11,676 bases of DNA from Actinomycetes bacterium (GCA_021823045.1 JAKAPB010000027.1:1-11676); one strand, 5' to 3'; shown: positions 1 through 6,539, counted from the first letter of the stretch. The notes: generated by a model not told the origin, from the letters alone. Made by a program: numbers and translations.

Positions 1-394
1 TAGGTAAGTACTGCAGCTAAAACCTCGACAACACGACAGATTTCGTGGCCGAAACCAGATCTGCGCCTAAATTCGGATCACTTTCGATGGAAATAATCAA
101 ACTTCAGGAATTTGGCCGGAATGGGAGTTCGATAGAACAACGGTCTCCTAGGACCTGTTCTCGCCATCGCTCACAGCCAGAGTTGGGTCGGAGCTGACAT
201 GGAGTGGGGGCGCCTAGGCATCGTGGCGAAGCAGAAACTCCCCCAGGACTGTACTTGCGGCAGCTGTCGGTAGTGCCCCCTTGCCACGGAGTAACGGGCT
301 TGTCGTACCCAGTCCAAACAGAGGTGTCTCACCGGTGGGTGGAGCCACCAAAATTCCGAAAGGGCCTCGTGTAGATGATCTAGCTAAGCAATTT
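1..394. other. Leader region with no recognisable gene
   Basis: No open frame of convincing length or family resemblance is visible on either strand before the Lon-like gene. The frame of that gene is open back to a TAG at 215-217, and a TTG at 281 could in principle extend the protein by 44 residues, but no Shine-Dalgarno sequence precedes it. I see no tRNA and no clear sigma-70 promoter. The promoter of the downstream gene is presumably here but I cannot place it. Confidence 0.4.
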
Positions 395-404
395 GAGGAA
401 AGGA
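395..404 (+). promoter_or_regulatory. Shine-Dalgarno that favours the ATG start at 413
   Basis: GAGGAAAGGA lies 8 bases before the ATG at 413. It is the only strong purine-rich ribosome binding site near the 5' end of the Lon-like gene. The longer alternative, TTG at 281, is preceded by a C-rich run with no such site. This is why the shorter protein (646 residues) is preferred. Confidence 0.5.
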
Positions 405-412
405 ATCTAGAG

Positions 413-2353
413 ATGCAACAAGAGCATCAAATGGGCTCTCGGAGCGAGAAGCCAAACGAGGGTAATGACTCTGGACATGGACCTATCCAGAGCTATTTCG
501 ATTATGTAGATGATTACCACGAGGGTGATTCCGATACTTCGGTATTTGGTGAAGTCGGGGAACCCGTCGAGGAGTTCGGGGAGATTGGGGAACCAAGTCA
601 CACCGGCCAATTCGCAGGTCTTGGCTCAGAAGACTCCCCTGTCGTCGGGTTGCGTTGCTTTTGTGTTGGAGAGGAGCCGTACTCTGTGGTGGCGACACCT
701 CAGTTCACTGTTATGCAGAATGGTCACTTCCTGACGATGCAGGTGCTCACTGCTGCTCGGCGTTTGCGTGAAGTAGAGCTGGGAGGATCCGCAGAGGCTC
801 CAGATTCCTTGGATGCAGTGCCGGTAGTTCTCGGATCCTTCGGTGGTGGTAGGGATCTTATCTCAGGTGTACTTGTCGAGGTCAGCTATAGCGATGAGGT
901 GGTGTCTTGGCGGCGTCGGGGTCGGGTGGATGTAGCTGGTCCGAACGGTGGTGGACTGGTCGAGGTGGTGAGGCTCTTTGAAGATGAGATCCCGATCGAA
1001 CTCGATCCCGAACACGTCCCGGTAATCGACAGAGCGCTGTCCAATGCCGAGTCACAGAAGAGTCTCGTAGGTACAGATGTACACGCCATCAATCTGACGA
1101 TGGACACCATTGGTCAAGACGTGATCGAAGTTTGGCAGATCGATGCCGTGATCGCCCTTGTGATCCCTACTAAGGATGCAGCAGAAATCTGGCATGTCTA
1201 TGATCCAGCCGAGCGACTACGGCGTGTGCTCGATGTCCTTGATAACCAAGAGGCCTCTACACGGGTGCCTCCTCCGAAGTTGGCACCCAACTACGACAGG
1301 CAACTACCCGATAGGTACGAGATCCTCAGACGCTTCGACACGTTACCGGACATCAGGCGGGATGAGGCTATCTCTAAGGTCACTTCGATGTATGAGAGAA
1401 ACAAGGACAACGACAAGGAGCAGTTGAAGTGGCTTGCAAGACTGCCGGTGCCACAGAGACCGGAACCTCCGTATTCAAAGGGTGAACTTGCAGCTTTAGT
1501 GAGCAATCTCAGAGAGAAGCTCGACCTCGCCTATCCTGGGACACCAAAGGTCGCACGGTATCTCGTCGAACATCTGGCATTCAGCCAGGCGTGTATCACA
1601 CCCCTTGGTTCCCATCCGCTACTGGTTGGCCCACCAGGAGTTGGAAAGACCAAGGTAGCCAAGGAGTACGCTCGTGCACTTGGTCGTGAGTTTCGCAAGA
1701 TCGACTTAGGTGGACTGAATGATCCACACCAGCTTCGTGGGTTTCACGTCACCTACCTTCGAGCGGAGCCGGGTCAGATCATATCTGCAGTTGCATCGTG
1801 TGAGACTGCGAACCCAGTCGTCTTGCTCGATGAGATAGACAAGACCGGTGACACCCGCGGTCCGGTGCTCGACGTGTTCTTGTCTCTTCTCGATCCCGAC
1901 AACGCTGGAATGTTCATCGATACATACTTAGATGTCCCCTACGACCTAAGCGGGGTGACCTGGATAGCTACTGCAAACTCCCTAGCTCCCATCCCGGCTG
2001 CCCTGTTAGATCGACTGAGCGTCGTGGAGATTCCAGGGTATGCAGACGATCAGAAGCATCTGATTGTTTCCGAAGCATTGTTGCCAGAGATCATTGCGAA
2101 CCTCCATGTCTCCTTGAGGCCGAGTACCACCATCTCAGATGCGGTGATTGATCGCCTGATCGAACTCAACTCGGGTGAGATGGGGCTACGTACCATAAGG
2201 CAGTGGCTGGAGACTCTGTTTATGAAGTTGATCGTCGCAGAACTTGACGGGAGGGAACTGGAGCTGAATCCGAGTAACGTCGCAGGCTTCCTAGGTCTCA
2301 GTTCCTTCGAATATGCTCCTTCGAAACATAAGGGGCCTCTGGGATATCTCTAA
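413..2353 (+). CDS. Lon-like AAA+ ATPase lacking the protease domain
   Basis: Numbered from ATG 413 (646 residues; TTG 281 would give 690). Residues 1-75 are acidic and low in complexity, with two GE(V/I)GEP copies at 46-51 and 56-61. Residues 235-280 weakly resemble the end of a Lon N-terminal domain. Residues 295-395 follow the Lon helical region, ending in a stretch like the LDxxHxGLxxVKxxIxxyLA segment. The AAA+ module is clear: Walker A GPPGVGKT (406-413), pore-loop Tyr448 in RGFHVTY, Walker B VVLLDEID (469-476), sensor-1 Asn522, arginine finger Arg534 in LLDRLSVVEIPGY and sensor-2 Arg593 in GLRTIR. The last 24 residues match the linker leading to the Lon protease domain, and the protein then stops, with no Ser/Lys dyad. 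Downstream frames show no protease domain. It should be an ATP-driven unfoldase or remodeler in the cytoplasm, without its own peptidase; the substrate is unknown. It may be a natural short form or an old truncation. Confidence 0.85.
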   Translation: MQQEHQMGSRSEKPNEGNDSGHGPIQSYFDYVDDYHEGDSDTSVFGEVGEPVEEFGEIGEPSHTGQFAGLGSEDSPVVGLRCFCVGEEPYSVVATPQFTVMQNGHFLTMQVLTAARRLREVELGGSAEAPDSLDAVPVVLGSFGGGRDLISGVLVEVSYSDEVVSWRRRGRVDVAGPNGGGLVEVVRLFEDEIPIELDPEHVPVIDRALSNAESQKSLVGTDVHAINLTMDTIGQDVIEVWQIDAVIALVIPTKDAAEIWHVYDPAERLRRVLDVLDNQEASTRVPPPKLAPNYDRQLPDRYEILRRFDTLPDIRRDEAISKVTSMYERNKDNDKEQLKWLARLPVPQRPEPPYSKGELAALVSNLREKLDLAYPGTPKVARYLVEHLAFSQACITPLGSHPLLVGPPGVGKTKVAKEYARALGREFRKIDLGGLNDPHQLRGFHVTYLRAEPGQIISAVASCETANPVVLLDEIDKTGDTRGPVLDVFLSLLDPDNAGMFIDTYLDVPYDLSGVTWIATANSLAPIPAALLDRLSVVEIPGYADDQKHLIVSEALLPEIIANLHVSLRPSTTISDAVIDRLIELNSGEMGLRTIRQWLETLFMKLIVAELDGRELELNPSNVAGFLGLSSFEYAPSKHKGPLGYL

Positions 2354-2390
2354 TGGGAAGTAGCGGAATGTGCACTGATGGCCAGAGTGC

Positions 2391-2425
2391 CCCCGAGGCG
2401 GATCTGATGGATCTCCGCCTCGGGG
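2391..2425 (+). terminator. Hairpin terminator after the Lon-like gene
   Basis: A perfect 12-bp stem (2391-2402 with 2414-2425, CCCCGAGGCGGA and its complement) encloses an 11-base loop, 38 bases after the stop codon. It is GC-rich and well placed to end transcription. It has no T tract, so the call rests on position and stem strength alone. Confidence 0.55.
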
Positions 2426-2441
2426 TGGGCCAACGGTGGCT

Positions 2442-2516
2442 GGGAAGAGGCTCGCTTACGAATCCAGCGCCTCGATCGCTCTTACAGCGGGAACGCCTCG
2501 CTCGCGAATCCAGCGC
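2442..2516. repeat. Diverged direct repeat with repeated small hairpins
   Basis: Two copies of a 28-29-base unit lie at 2442-2470 and 2489-2516. They share GGGAA, CTCGCT and CGAATCCAGCGC and differ at a few positions. Each copy contains the same small inverted repeat CGCT...AGCG (2453-2469 and 2499-2515) around a conserved CGAATCC loop. A third CGCT...AGCG hairpin lies between them (2477-2489). No tRNA can be built from these. The function is unknown; it may be a repeat-family remnant or a protein-binding array. Confidence 0.45.
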
Positions 2517-2562
2517 TGCGCTGGGTCTTTGCGATGGATGACCGGATGATGCCCAGGTCGGA

Positions 2563-2622
2563 GGCCCCTGCGTCGTTCGGGTTACTTTTCCCGGAAGAAA
2601 CCCAAGATGAGCCTGAGGGGCC
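2563..2622. other. Nested hairpins, possible structured RNA
   Basis: An outer 7-bp stem (GGCCCCT 2563-2569 with AGGGGCC 2616-2622) encloses a second hairpin, GGGTT 2579-2583 with AACCC 2599-2603. That one continues after a 2-base bulge through 2586-2590 with 2594-2598 to a 3-base loop. I do not recognise an RNA family. The rest of 2517-2848 shows no convincing gene: short frames exist but none has a family signature. Confidence 0.25.
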
Positions 2623-2848
2623 GCAGGAACGTTGACGCTGTCTTCGGTGAATGCCTTAATCTCACTATGGCCCACGTTCGGTGCCATGGAACCCCTCACA
2701 CTTCTGACCCAGATATCATCGCCAGAGCTGGTGACATCGAACAGTCGTTCGCCCCTAGCCCTATTTGGGTCCCGCTTCTAATTACAACGGCGTAGTTTCT
2801 TCGCTACGTAGGGCGTTAACGTATCGGACAGCGACTCAGTCTTGGACA

Positions 2849-2877
2849 TTGACGGCTTTCTCGGAGAGCGCTACACT
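2849..2877 (+). promoter_or_regulatory. Sigma-70-type promoter of the toxin-antitoxin cassette
   Basis: A -35 box TTGACG (2849-2854) and a -10 box TACACT (2872-2877) are separated by exactly 17 bases. Transcription would begin around 2884, leaving a leader of only about 14 bases before the antitoxin ATG. No comparably good promoter is seen between the cassette genes, so this one probably drives all four. Confidence 0.7.
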
Positions 2878-2886
2878 GTGTACACA
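2877..2886. promoter_or_regulatory. Palindromic operator over the -10 box and start site
   Basis: TGTGTACACA is a perfect 10-bp palindrome that begins at the last base of the -10 box and covers the expected transcription start. It contains the hexamer TGTACA, known as the core of YefM operator repeats in the Phd/YefM family. The first gene of the cassette encodes such an antitoxin, so repression of its own promoter here is a reasonable inference. The site merges into the Shine-Dalgarno AAAGGAG (2886-2892). Confidence 0.55.
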
Positions 2887-2897
2887 AAGGAGACACA

Positions 2898-3155
2898 ATG
2901 GGCAAACTCAAAAGCGTCGGCGTTCGCGAATTTCGTAACAACGCCAGCACCTACCTTTCAGGCTCCGATCCGGTTGCCGTGAATAAGCACGGTCAGGTGA
3001 TCGGGTTTTACATCCCGCTTGAACGGGATCAGGACGAAGTGAGTCGCGCCGTTGCCAAGTTGGGCGTCACGGTCGAGAAAGTCCTCGAAGAAACTGGCTT
3101 GTCCGAAGTGGAGCTGGCACAGTTATTCGACCTGCGGCGGCAGTTGCCTGAATGA
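2898..3155 (+). CDS. Phd/YefM-family antitoxin
   Basis: This 85-residue protein has the Phd/YefM layout. Residues 6-40 (SVGVREFRNNASTYL, then PVAVNKHGQVIGFYIPL) form the N-terminal DNA-binding and dimerisation fold, and a charged helical tail (about 44-85) would bind and inhibit the toxin. The length is usual for the family. The start is the ATG 5 bases after AAAGGAG. Its stop overlaps the toxin start by four bases (ATGA), which couples their translation, as is common in type II toxin-antitoxin pairs. A promoter and a palindromic operator lie directly upstream and suggest autoregulation. Its partner is a PIN protein rather than RelE/YoeB, a mixed pairing that is known in bacteria. Confidence 0.88.
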   Translation: MGKLKSVGVREFRNNASTYLSGSDPVAVNKHGQVIGFYIPLERDQDEVSRAVAKLGVTVEKVLEETGLSEVELAQLFDLRRQLPE

Positions 3156-3586
3156 TTGTCGTGGTCGATGCGAGCGTGCTCGTGGCCGAGCTGCTCCGCA
3201 AGCGAGGGCGTGAACTGTTTCGCCATCCTGAGTTGCGCAGCGTCGTCGCCCAGGACCAGTGGGAAGAGACCCAACACGAACTGCCAAAACGAATCAAGAA
3301 GATCGTTAAAGGCGGTCATATGAGCCAATTGCAAGTGGATTCGATATTAGGTGACGTTGACGAGATCTTCTCTAGTCGCACCATTGAAGTCATTCCTTCC
3401 TCCGTCTACGAGGAGAAGAAGGAACTCGCACTTCGTCGAGTGCCGCAAGATCCCAACGATTGGGCTCCTGTAGCTCTTGCAATGACTATGGAAGCTGGCA
3501 TCCTTACTCGCGACGGTGACTTCCTCGGATGTGGCCTTCCGACATGGACGGTCGAGACCCTTCGCCTGGAGCTTGAGAACCTGTGA
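3152..3586 (+). CDS. PIN-domain (VapC-like) toxin
   Basis: A 144-residue protein with the PIN nuclease signature: MIVVVDASVLVAELL with Asp6 at the first strand, acidic residues Glu38/Glu39 mid-domain, then DPNDWAPVALAM (Asp100, Asp103) and ILTRDGDFLG (Asp121, Asp123). These acidic residues normally hold the metal ion of an RNase. VapC toxins cut tRNA or rRNA and stop translation; the target here cannot be told. It follows the antitoxin with a 4-base ATGA overlap and has no promoter of its own. Its stop overlaps the GTG of the next small ORF (GTGA at 3583-3586). All expected acidic residues are present, so it is probably active. Confidence 0.88.
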   Translation: MIVVVDASVLVAELLRKRGRELFRHPELRSVVAQDQWEETQHELPKRIKKIVKGGHMSQLQVDSILGDVDEIFSSRTIEVIPSSVYEEKKELALRRVPQDPNDWAPVALAMTMEAGILTRDGDFLGCGLPTWTVETLRLELENL

Positions 3587-3747
3587 TCGGAGTAATCGGG
3601 TTCGACAATCTGATACAACGGAATAAGGATGAGTTCAGCTTCGCGGTCACCGAGTTCGGTAGCGGTGTCGGGATCATCCATGCTGTAACTGCCATGATCA
3701 ATGCAGCTTTGTTCAAGGCGTTCATTCCTGAAGCGGTGATTTTCTAA
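3583..3747 (+). CDS. 54-residue small protein within the toxin-helicase operon
   Basis: This GTG-started frame overlaps the toxin stop by four bases (GTGA) and ends one base before the helicase ATG, so it fills the space between the two genes exactly. A GGAG lies about 10 bases before the GTG. The protein begins MIGVIGFDNLIQRNKDEF and continues as a mildly hydrophobic helix-like stretch (GVGIIHAVTAMINAALFKAF) with no charge cluster or cysteines. I do not recognise a family. The placement is the main evidence that it is real. It could instead be the remnant of a larger gene. Confidence 0.55.
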   Translation: MIGVIGFDNLIQRNKDEFSFAVTEFGSGVGIIHAVTAMINAALFKAFIPEAVIF

Positions 3748-3748
3748 G

Positions 3749-4861
3749 ATGTCCTGGCCTCCAACGGCAGAGCAGCAGACGGTCATCGATCACGACATCT
3801 CTCGTAATGCCCGCATTCTCGCTGGACCGGGTACCGGAAAGAGTGCAACCGTCATCCGCCTGATGCTCCGGCTTGGTGATGCTGGGAAGAAAGGTCGGAT
3901 TCTCACATTCACCCGTGCAGCAACGAATGAGCTAAAAGAGAAGGTTGCCGAGCATACTGAGGTCTTAGACCAACCCAGCACCGTGCACTCGTTCGCCATT
4001 TCTACGCTTCTGGCGAATCCTGGGTCATCTGGTCTCCCGGAACCAATCCGTATCTCTGACGATTGGGAATGGAAGGAACTGATTCGAGTGCATCTTGGCA
4101 ATCTCATGAATTGCAATGTCCACCTCATTAAGAGGGCTAGCGCAGAGATGGCTTCGAACTGGCAATCCCTCGCGGAGTTCGAAGATCCAGACCTCCCGGC
4201 GGATATTCGCAATCGCTTCGCAGGAGCATGGGAGCAGCATCGACGAATCTTTGGATACTCTCTCCTATCAGAGCTTCCGTTTCGGCTACTTCGTGCCTTG
4301 GAAGATCACGCCGATCTTCAACTCGGACGCTGGGAGTTCCTGGTTGTCGATGAGTACCAGGATCTCAACCAGTGTGACCTGTCAGTCCTGAAGCAGATTA
4401 CATATCGAGGCAGAGCACTCATAGGTGCCGGTGACGATGACCAGTCGATTTACTCGTTCCGCCGTGCTCACCCGAATGGAATTCGGAGATTCGTCGAAGA
4501 TGATTACCCAGGGGCGGACGACCACAAGTTGTCCATTAGCCAGCGATGCGCGACCTCTATTCTCGACTGGGCACGGCATGTCATCGAAGGTTTGCCCGGG
4601 CGCCCTTTGCGCCCGCCACTTACAGCAGCAGCGCATTGCCTTCCCGGAGACGCTCGATACCTTCGGTTCAACGGCTGGAATCAGGAAGTAGATGGAGTTG
4701 CTCGGCTCGTACTTTGGCTGACCGAAACGAAAGGAGTCCACTTAGAAAACTTGTATCGGAGAACCCTCGCCATTAACTTCCACAGCGCGGATGGATTAGT
4801 CGAAGTTCAGATCGACTCGTTTCTGCCCCTCGGTTCACCGAGTGCTTGTCCTATTGTGTGA
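3749..4861 (+). CDS. UvrD/Rep-type superfamily 1 helicase, C-terminally truncated
   Basis: 370 residues with the N-terminal half of a UvrD/Rep helicase in the right order: Q motif TAEQQTVI (6-13), motif I AGPGTGKS (25-32), Ia ILTFTRAATNEL (51-62), Ib TVHSFA (78-83), II LVVDEYQD (198-205), III GAGDDDQSIYSF (226-237) and IV around LSISQRCATSILDWA (261-275). Family members usually have 600-700 residues and continue with motifs V and VI, which carry the second half of the ATP site. Neither is present here or visible in other frames before the terminator at 5024. The last 35 residues lose resemblance to the family, so a deletion or frameshift near 4760-4860 is likely. ATP binding may survive, but full helicase activity is doubtful. 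It follows the small ORF by one base with no strong ribosome site, so it is probably coupled to the toxin-antitoxin transcript. Confidence 0.8.
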   Translation: MSWPPTAEQQTVIDHDISRNARILAGPGTGKSATVIRLMLRLGDAGKKGRILTFTRAATNELKEKVAEHTEVLDQPSTVHSFAISTLLANPGSSGLPEPIRISDDWEWKELIRVHLGNLMNCNVHLIKRASAEMASNWQSLAEFEDPDLPADIRNRFAGAWEQHRRIFGYSLLSELPFRLLRALEDHADLQLGRWEFLVVDEYQDLNQCDLSVLKQITYRGRALIGAGDDDQSIYSFRRAHPNGIRRFVEDDYPGADDHKLSISQRCATSILDWARHVIEGLPGRPLRPPLTAAAHCLPGDARYLRFNGWNQEVDGVARLVLWLTETKGVHLENLYRRTLAINFHSADGLVEVQIDSFLPLGSPSACPIV

Positions 4862-5023
4862 ATCGTTCACGCCTGCTGGATACGACTCTCGGCTCAAGGT
4901 CGAACTGACATGTCTTGCGTTTCATTTCCTACGCGAGGAGTCGGCCAGTTCTTGCAGCCAATGGATTAGGGAAACCTTGATTACCGTTCGTTCCCGAAGC
5001 CGGAGATTAAATAGGGGCTTAAA

Positions 5024-5067
5024 CGGTAAGTCCGGAGGGCTGCAAAAAGAGCCCTCCGGACTTACCG
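5024..5067. terminator. Strong bidirectional terminator-like inverted repeat
   Basis: A perfect 18-bp stem (5024-5041 with 5050-5067) surrounds the 8-base loop gcaaaaag. It lies between the rightward helicase and the leftward anti-sigma-like gene, 27 bases beyond the stop of the latter. Read leftward, the stem is followed by TTTAA, a short U tract; read rightward it is followed by GAAA. It can therefore act as an intrinsic terminator mainly for the leftward gene and as a roadblock for the rightward one. Confidence 0.65.
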
Positions 5068-5088
5068 AAATGAGTACCAGACTGACAT

Positions 5089-5112
5089 TCTGGATCAGCT
5101 AGCTGATCCAGA
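5089..5112. repeat. Perfect 24-bp palindrome across a stop codon
   Basis: TCTGGATCAGCT is followed directly by its exact reverse complement at 5101-5112. The palindrome contains the last three codons and the TGA (5095-5097) of the anti-sigma-like gene. As RNA it folds into a hairpin with a CTAG loop. It may assist termination or 3'-end stability, or be a binding site for a dimeric protein. Confidence 0.6.
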
Positions 5113-5955
5113 CCTGGAAGGGTTGCTTGGCATCAGGGCTTTCCCCGGAGCCTTCTGACTCATGCCTTTAGCTGGCGGGAACTCCACTTGGCCATTCTGT
5201 CCTGATGCACCAGTCGACGCATTCCCTGATACGCCTGATGAATTACCCGTTCCGGAAGGTCGATTGGTGGACGTCGCCGATGGCTTAGTTACTGTGGCAC
5301 AGAGCTGCGCTATGGTATCACCCTTGGACTTTGCCAACGTACCAAGCTCAATAAAGGCAGTGGCGGTCAAAGGATTGTCACTAGCAGCAGATTGCGACCC
5401 GGATGTTCCGGTGGTCGTCGTAGAGGCAAAAGCGTGCGAGTACGCATTGCACAAACCGTACAGACTCTTTCCGCTTGCTAAGCCCTGATTTAGCACGGTA
5501 GATGAGGTGGAGTCGCCCGCAACGGAAGCACCATCGGTTACCTTCGCATCGGAGCCTACCTGAGCATTGGTCGAATTCTGGTGGCTTGTGGGCGCTAACG
5601 AAACCGACGGGTTGGTGCTTTTATTAAATGAGACGGGCAATACGCCGGTTAGAGCGGCAGCGGTGCCTCCAGTCAGGGCAATGGCTAGCCCAGCTAGTGC
5701 GACTTTGGCGCTTAGGAACTTAGAAATCATAGATCGTTTCCTTTCGGGTATTTCCCCTAGATCTGAAGTAGCCCAAGTGCTGCGGTAGGCGGACATCACA
5801 GTATCCTTCATCGCAAGTTCGGTCATAGCAGCTGGAGCATTAGCCGCTGAAACCAGCTGACCAATGCTACGTAGTCCAGGCGGCAGTGACTCTACATTCG
5901 AATCGCTGCCGAGAAGTGCTTCTATGATCTCTTCACTAAAGGGCTCTTCGATCAT
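5095..5955 (-). CDS. Membrane anti-sigma-like partner of the ECF sigma factor
   Basis: 286 residues. Residues 1-72 are a soluble segment that would face the cytoplasm and bind the sigma factor. Basic RKRSMISK precedes one membrane helix at about 83-106 (ALAGLAIALTGGTAAALTGVLP). The rest is an outer domain rich in Ser, Thr, Gly and Asn. It includes GLCNAY (Cys169) and a segment ending IAQLC (Cys219), a pattern I associate with actinobacterial membrane proteins encoded after sigma factors; the two cysteines could form a disulfide. The ATG overlaps the sigma stop by four bases (ATGA) and has no clear ribosome site, so translation is coupled. This pairing suggests it holds the sigma factor at the membrane until a signal arrives. 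No zinc-binding HxxxCxxC motif is present, so it is not a ZAS-type anti-sigma factor. It could also be a sigma-dependent exported protein. Confidence 0.65.
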   Translation of the reverse strand: MIEEPFSEEIIEALLGSDSNVESLPPGLRSIGQLVSAANAPAAMTELAMKDTVMSAYRSTWATSDLGEIPERKRSMISKFLSAKVALAGLAIALTGGTAAALTGVLPVSFNKSTNPSVSLAPTSHQNSTNAQVGSDAKVTDGASVAGDSTSSTVLNQGLASGKSLYGLCNAYSHAFASTTTTGTSGSQSAASDNPLTATAFIELGTLAKSKGDTIAQLCATVTKPSATSTNRPSGTGNSSGVSGNASTGASGQNGQVEFPPAKGMSQKAPGKALMPSNPSRSGSAS

Positions 5956-6539
5956 TTCGTTAATGGAAACGCAGCAGTGTCGTCGAACGTTACATTCGTG
6001 TCAGAAATATTTTCGGCCATCTTTTTTATCGCCCTATGCTGAATCACCCTTATTGCTCCCTCTGATCTTCCTACTATCTTTGCCACTTCCAGAGCGCTAA
6101 AACCTCCAAGGACCCGGAGTAAGACGACGTCCCGCTGCTCGTCGGTCAAGCATTCCACCAATGCCGCTACCGCTTGGTCAGCTTCTGAACGAGCCCCTGG
6201 GGAAAAGCTCGGATCGCTTGTGTGCCCTGCCGATTCGGCATCTGTGATCTGCTCCAGCCTGGGTCGTACACTAGCTCGTCGGGCGCTATCAATGATCCTG
6301 CGCCGGGCTGTGGAAAAGATCCAAGCTCGAAAGTCGCTTCCATCTCCTTCGAACTTTGAGAGGGATCTGACTATGCTCAACCAGGTTTCAGAAGCGATAT
6401 CCTCTGGATCAATCACCCTGCGTCCCTTGAGGTATCTAAGCAATAGCGGCGCAAAGTGCCGGAAGATCTCTTCCATGGCGGCTTCGTCTCCGGATTTTGC
6501 CCTTGGGATAATTGTGACTAGATCTAGCTGGCTGGCCAA
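5952..6539 (-). CDS. ECF-family RNA polymerase sigma factor
   Basis: 195 residues with the two-domain ECF architecture. Region 2 is at about 12-90, including DPEDIASETWLSIVRSL (44-60) for core and -10 contact, followed by DFRAWIFSTARRRIIDSAR. A linker at 91-120 leads to region 4 at about 122-174, with LTDEQRDVVLLRVLGGFSA and a helix-turn-helix ending GRSEGAIRVIQHRAIKKM that reads the -35 element. There is no region 3 or SnoaL-like extension. The start is TTG: a TAA lies directly before it in frame, and the next in-frame ATG would remove the beginning of region 2. It is translated before, and overlaps, the membrane partner. The target genes are not visible here. Confidence 0.93.
   Translation of the reverse strand: MASQLDLVTIIPRAKSGDEAAMEEIFRHFAPLLLRYLKGRRVIDPEDIASETWLSIVRSLSKFEGDGSDFRAWIFSTARRRIIDSARRASVRPRLEQITDAESAGHTSDPSFSPGARSEADQAVAALVECLTDEQRDVVLLRVLGGFSALEVAKIVGRSEGAIRVIQHRAIKKMAENISDTNVTFDDTAAFPLTK

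Noticed and set aside
2442..2520. tRNA gene suggested by repeated CGAATCC
   Set aside because: No T-arm GGTTCGAATCC context, acceptor stem or anticodon arm can be built on either strand; no tRNA was found elsewhere in the window.
2353..2541. 62-codon plus-strand frame starting at the Lon-like stop
   Set aside because: It reads straight through the 12-bp terminator stem and the repeat array; composition looks non-coding.
2409..2636. About 75 open codons in the Lon-like frame after two stops, ending GLLFPEETQDEPEG
   Set aside because: Looks faintly protein-like, but there is no early start codon, no match to a Lon protease domain and no ribosome site.
2298..2699. 133-codon minus-strand open frame overlapping the end of the Lon-like gene
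   Set aside because: It is Arg/Ser/Pro-rich with no family signature, runs through the terminator hairpin and the direct repeats, and overlaps a real gene on the other strand.
3406..3786. 126-codon frame antisense to the toxin, small ORF and helicase start
   Set aside because: It is a shadow of the rightward cassette, whose genes have clear family motifs.
4842..5102. 86-codon frame downstream of the helicase as its missing C-terminus
   Set aside because: No helicase motif V or VI is visible, and it runs through the 18-bp inverted repeat and half of the palindrome.
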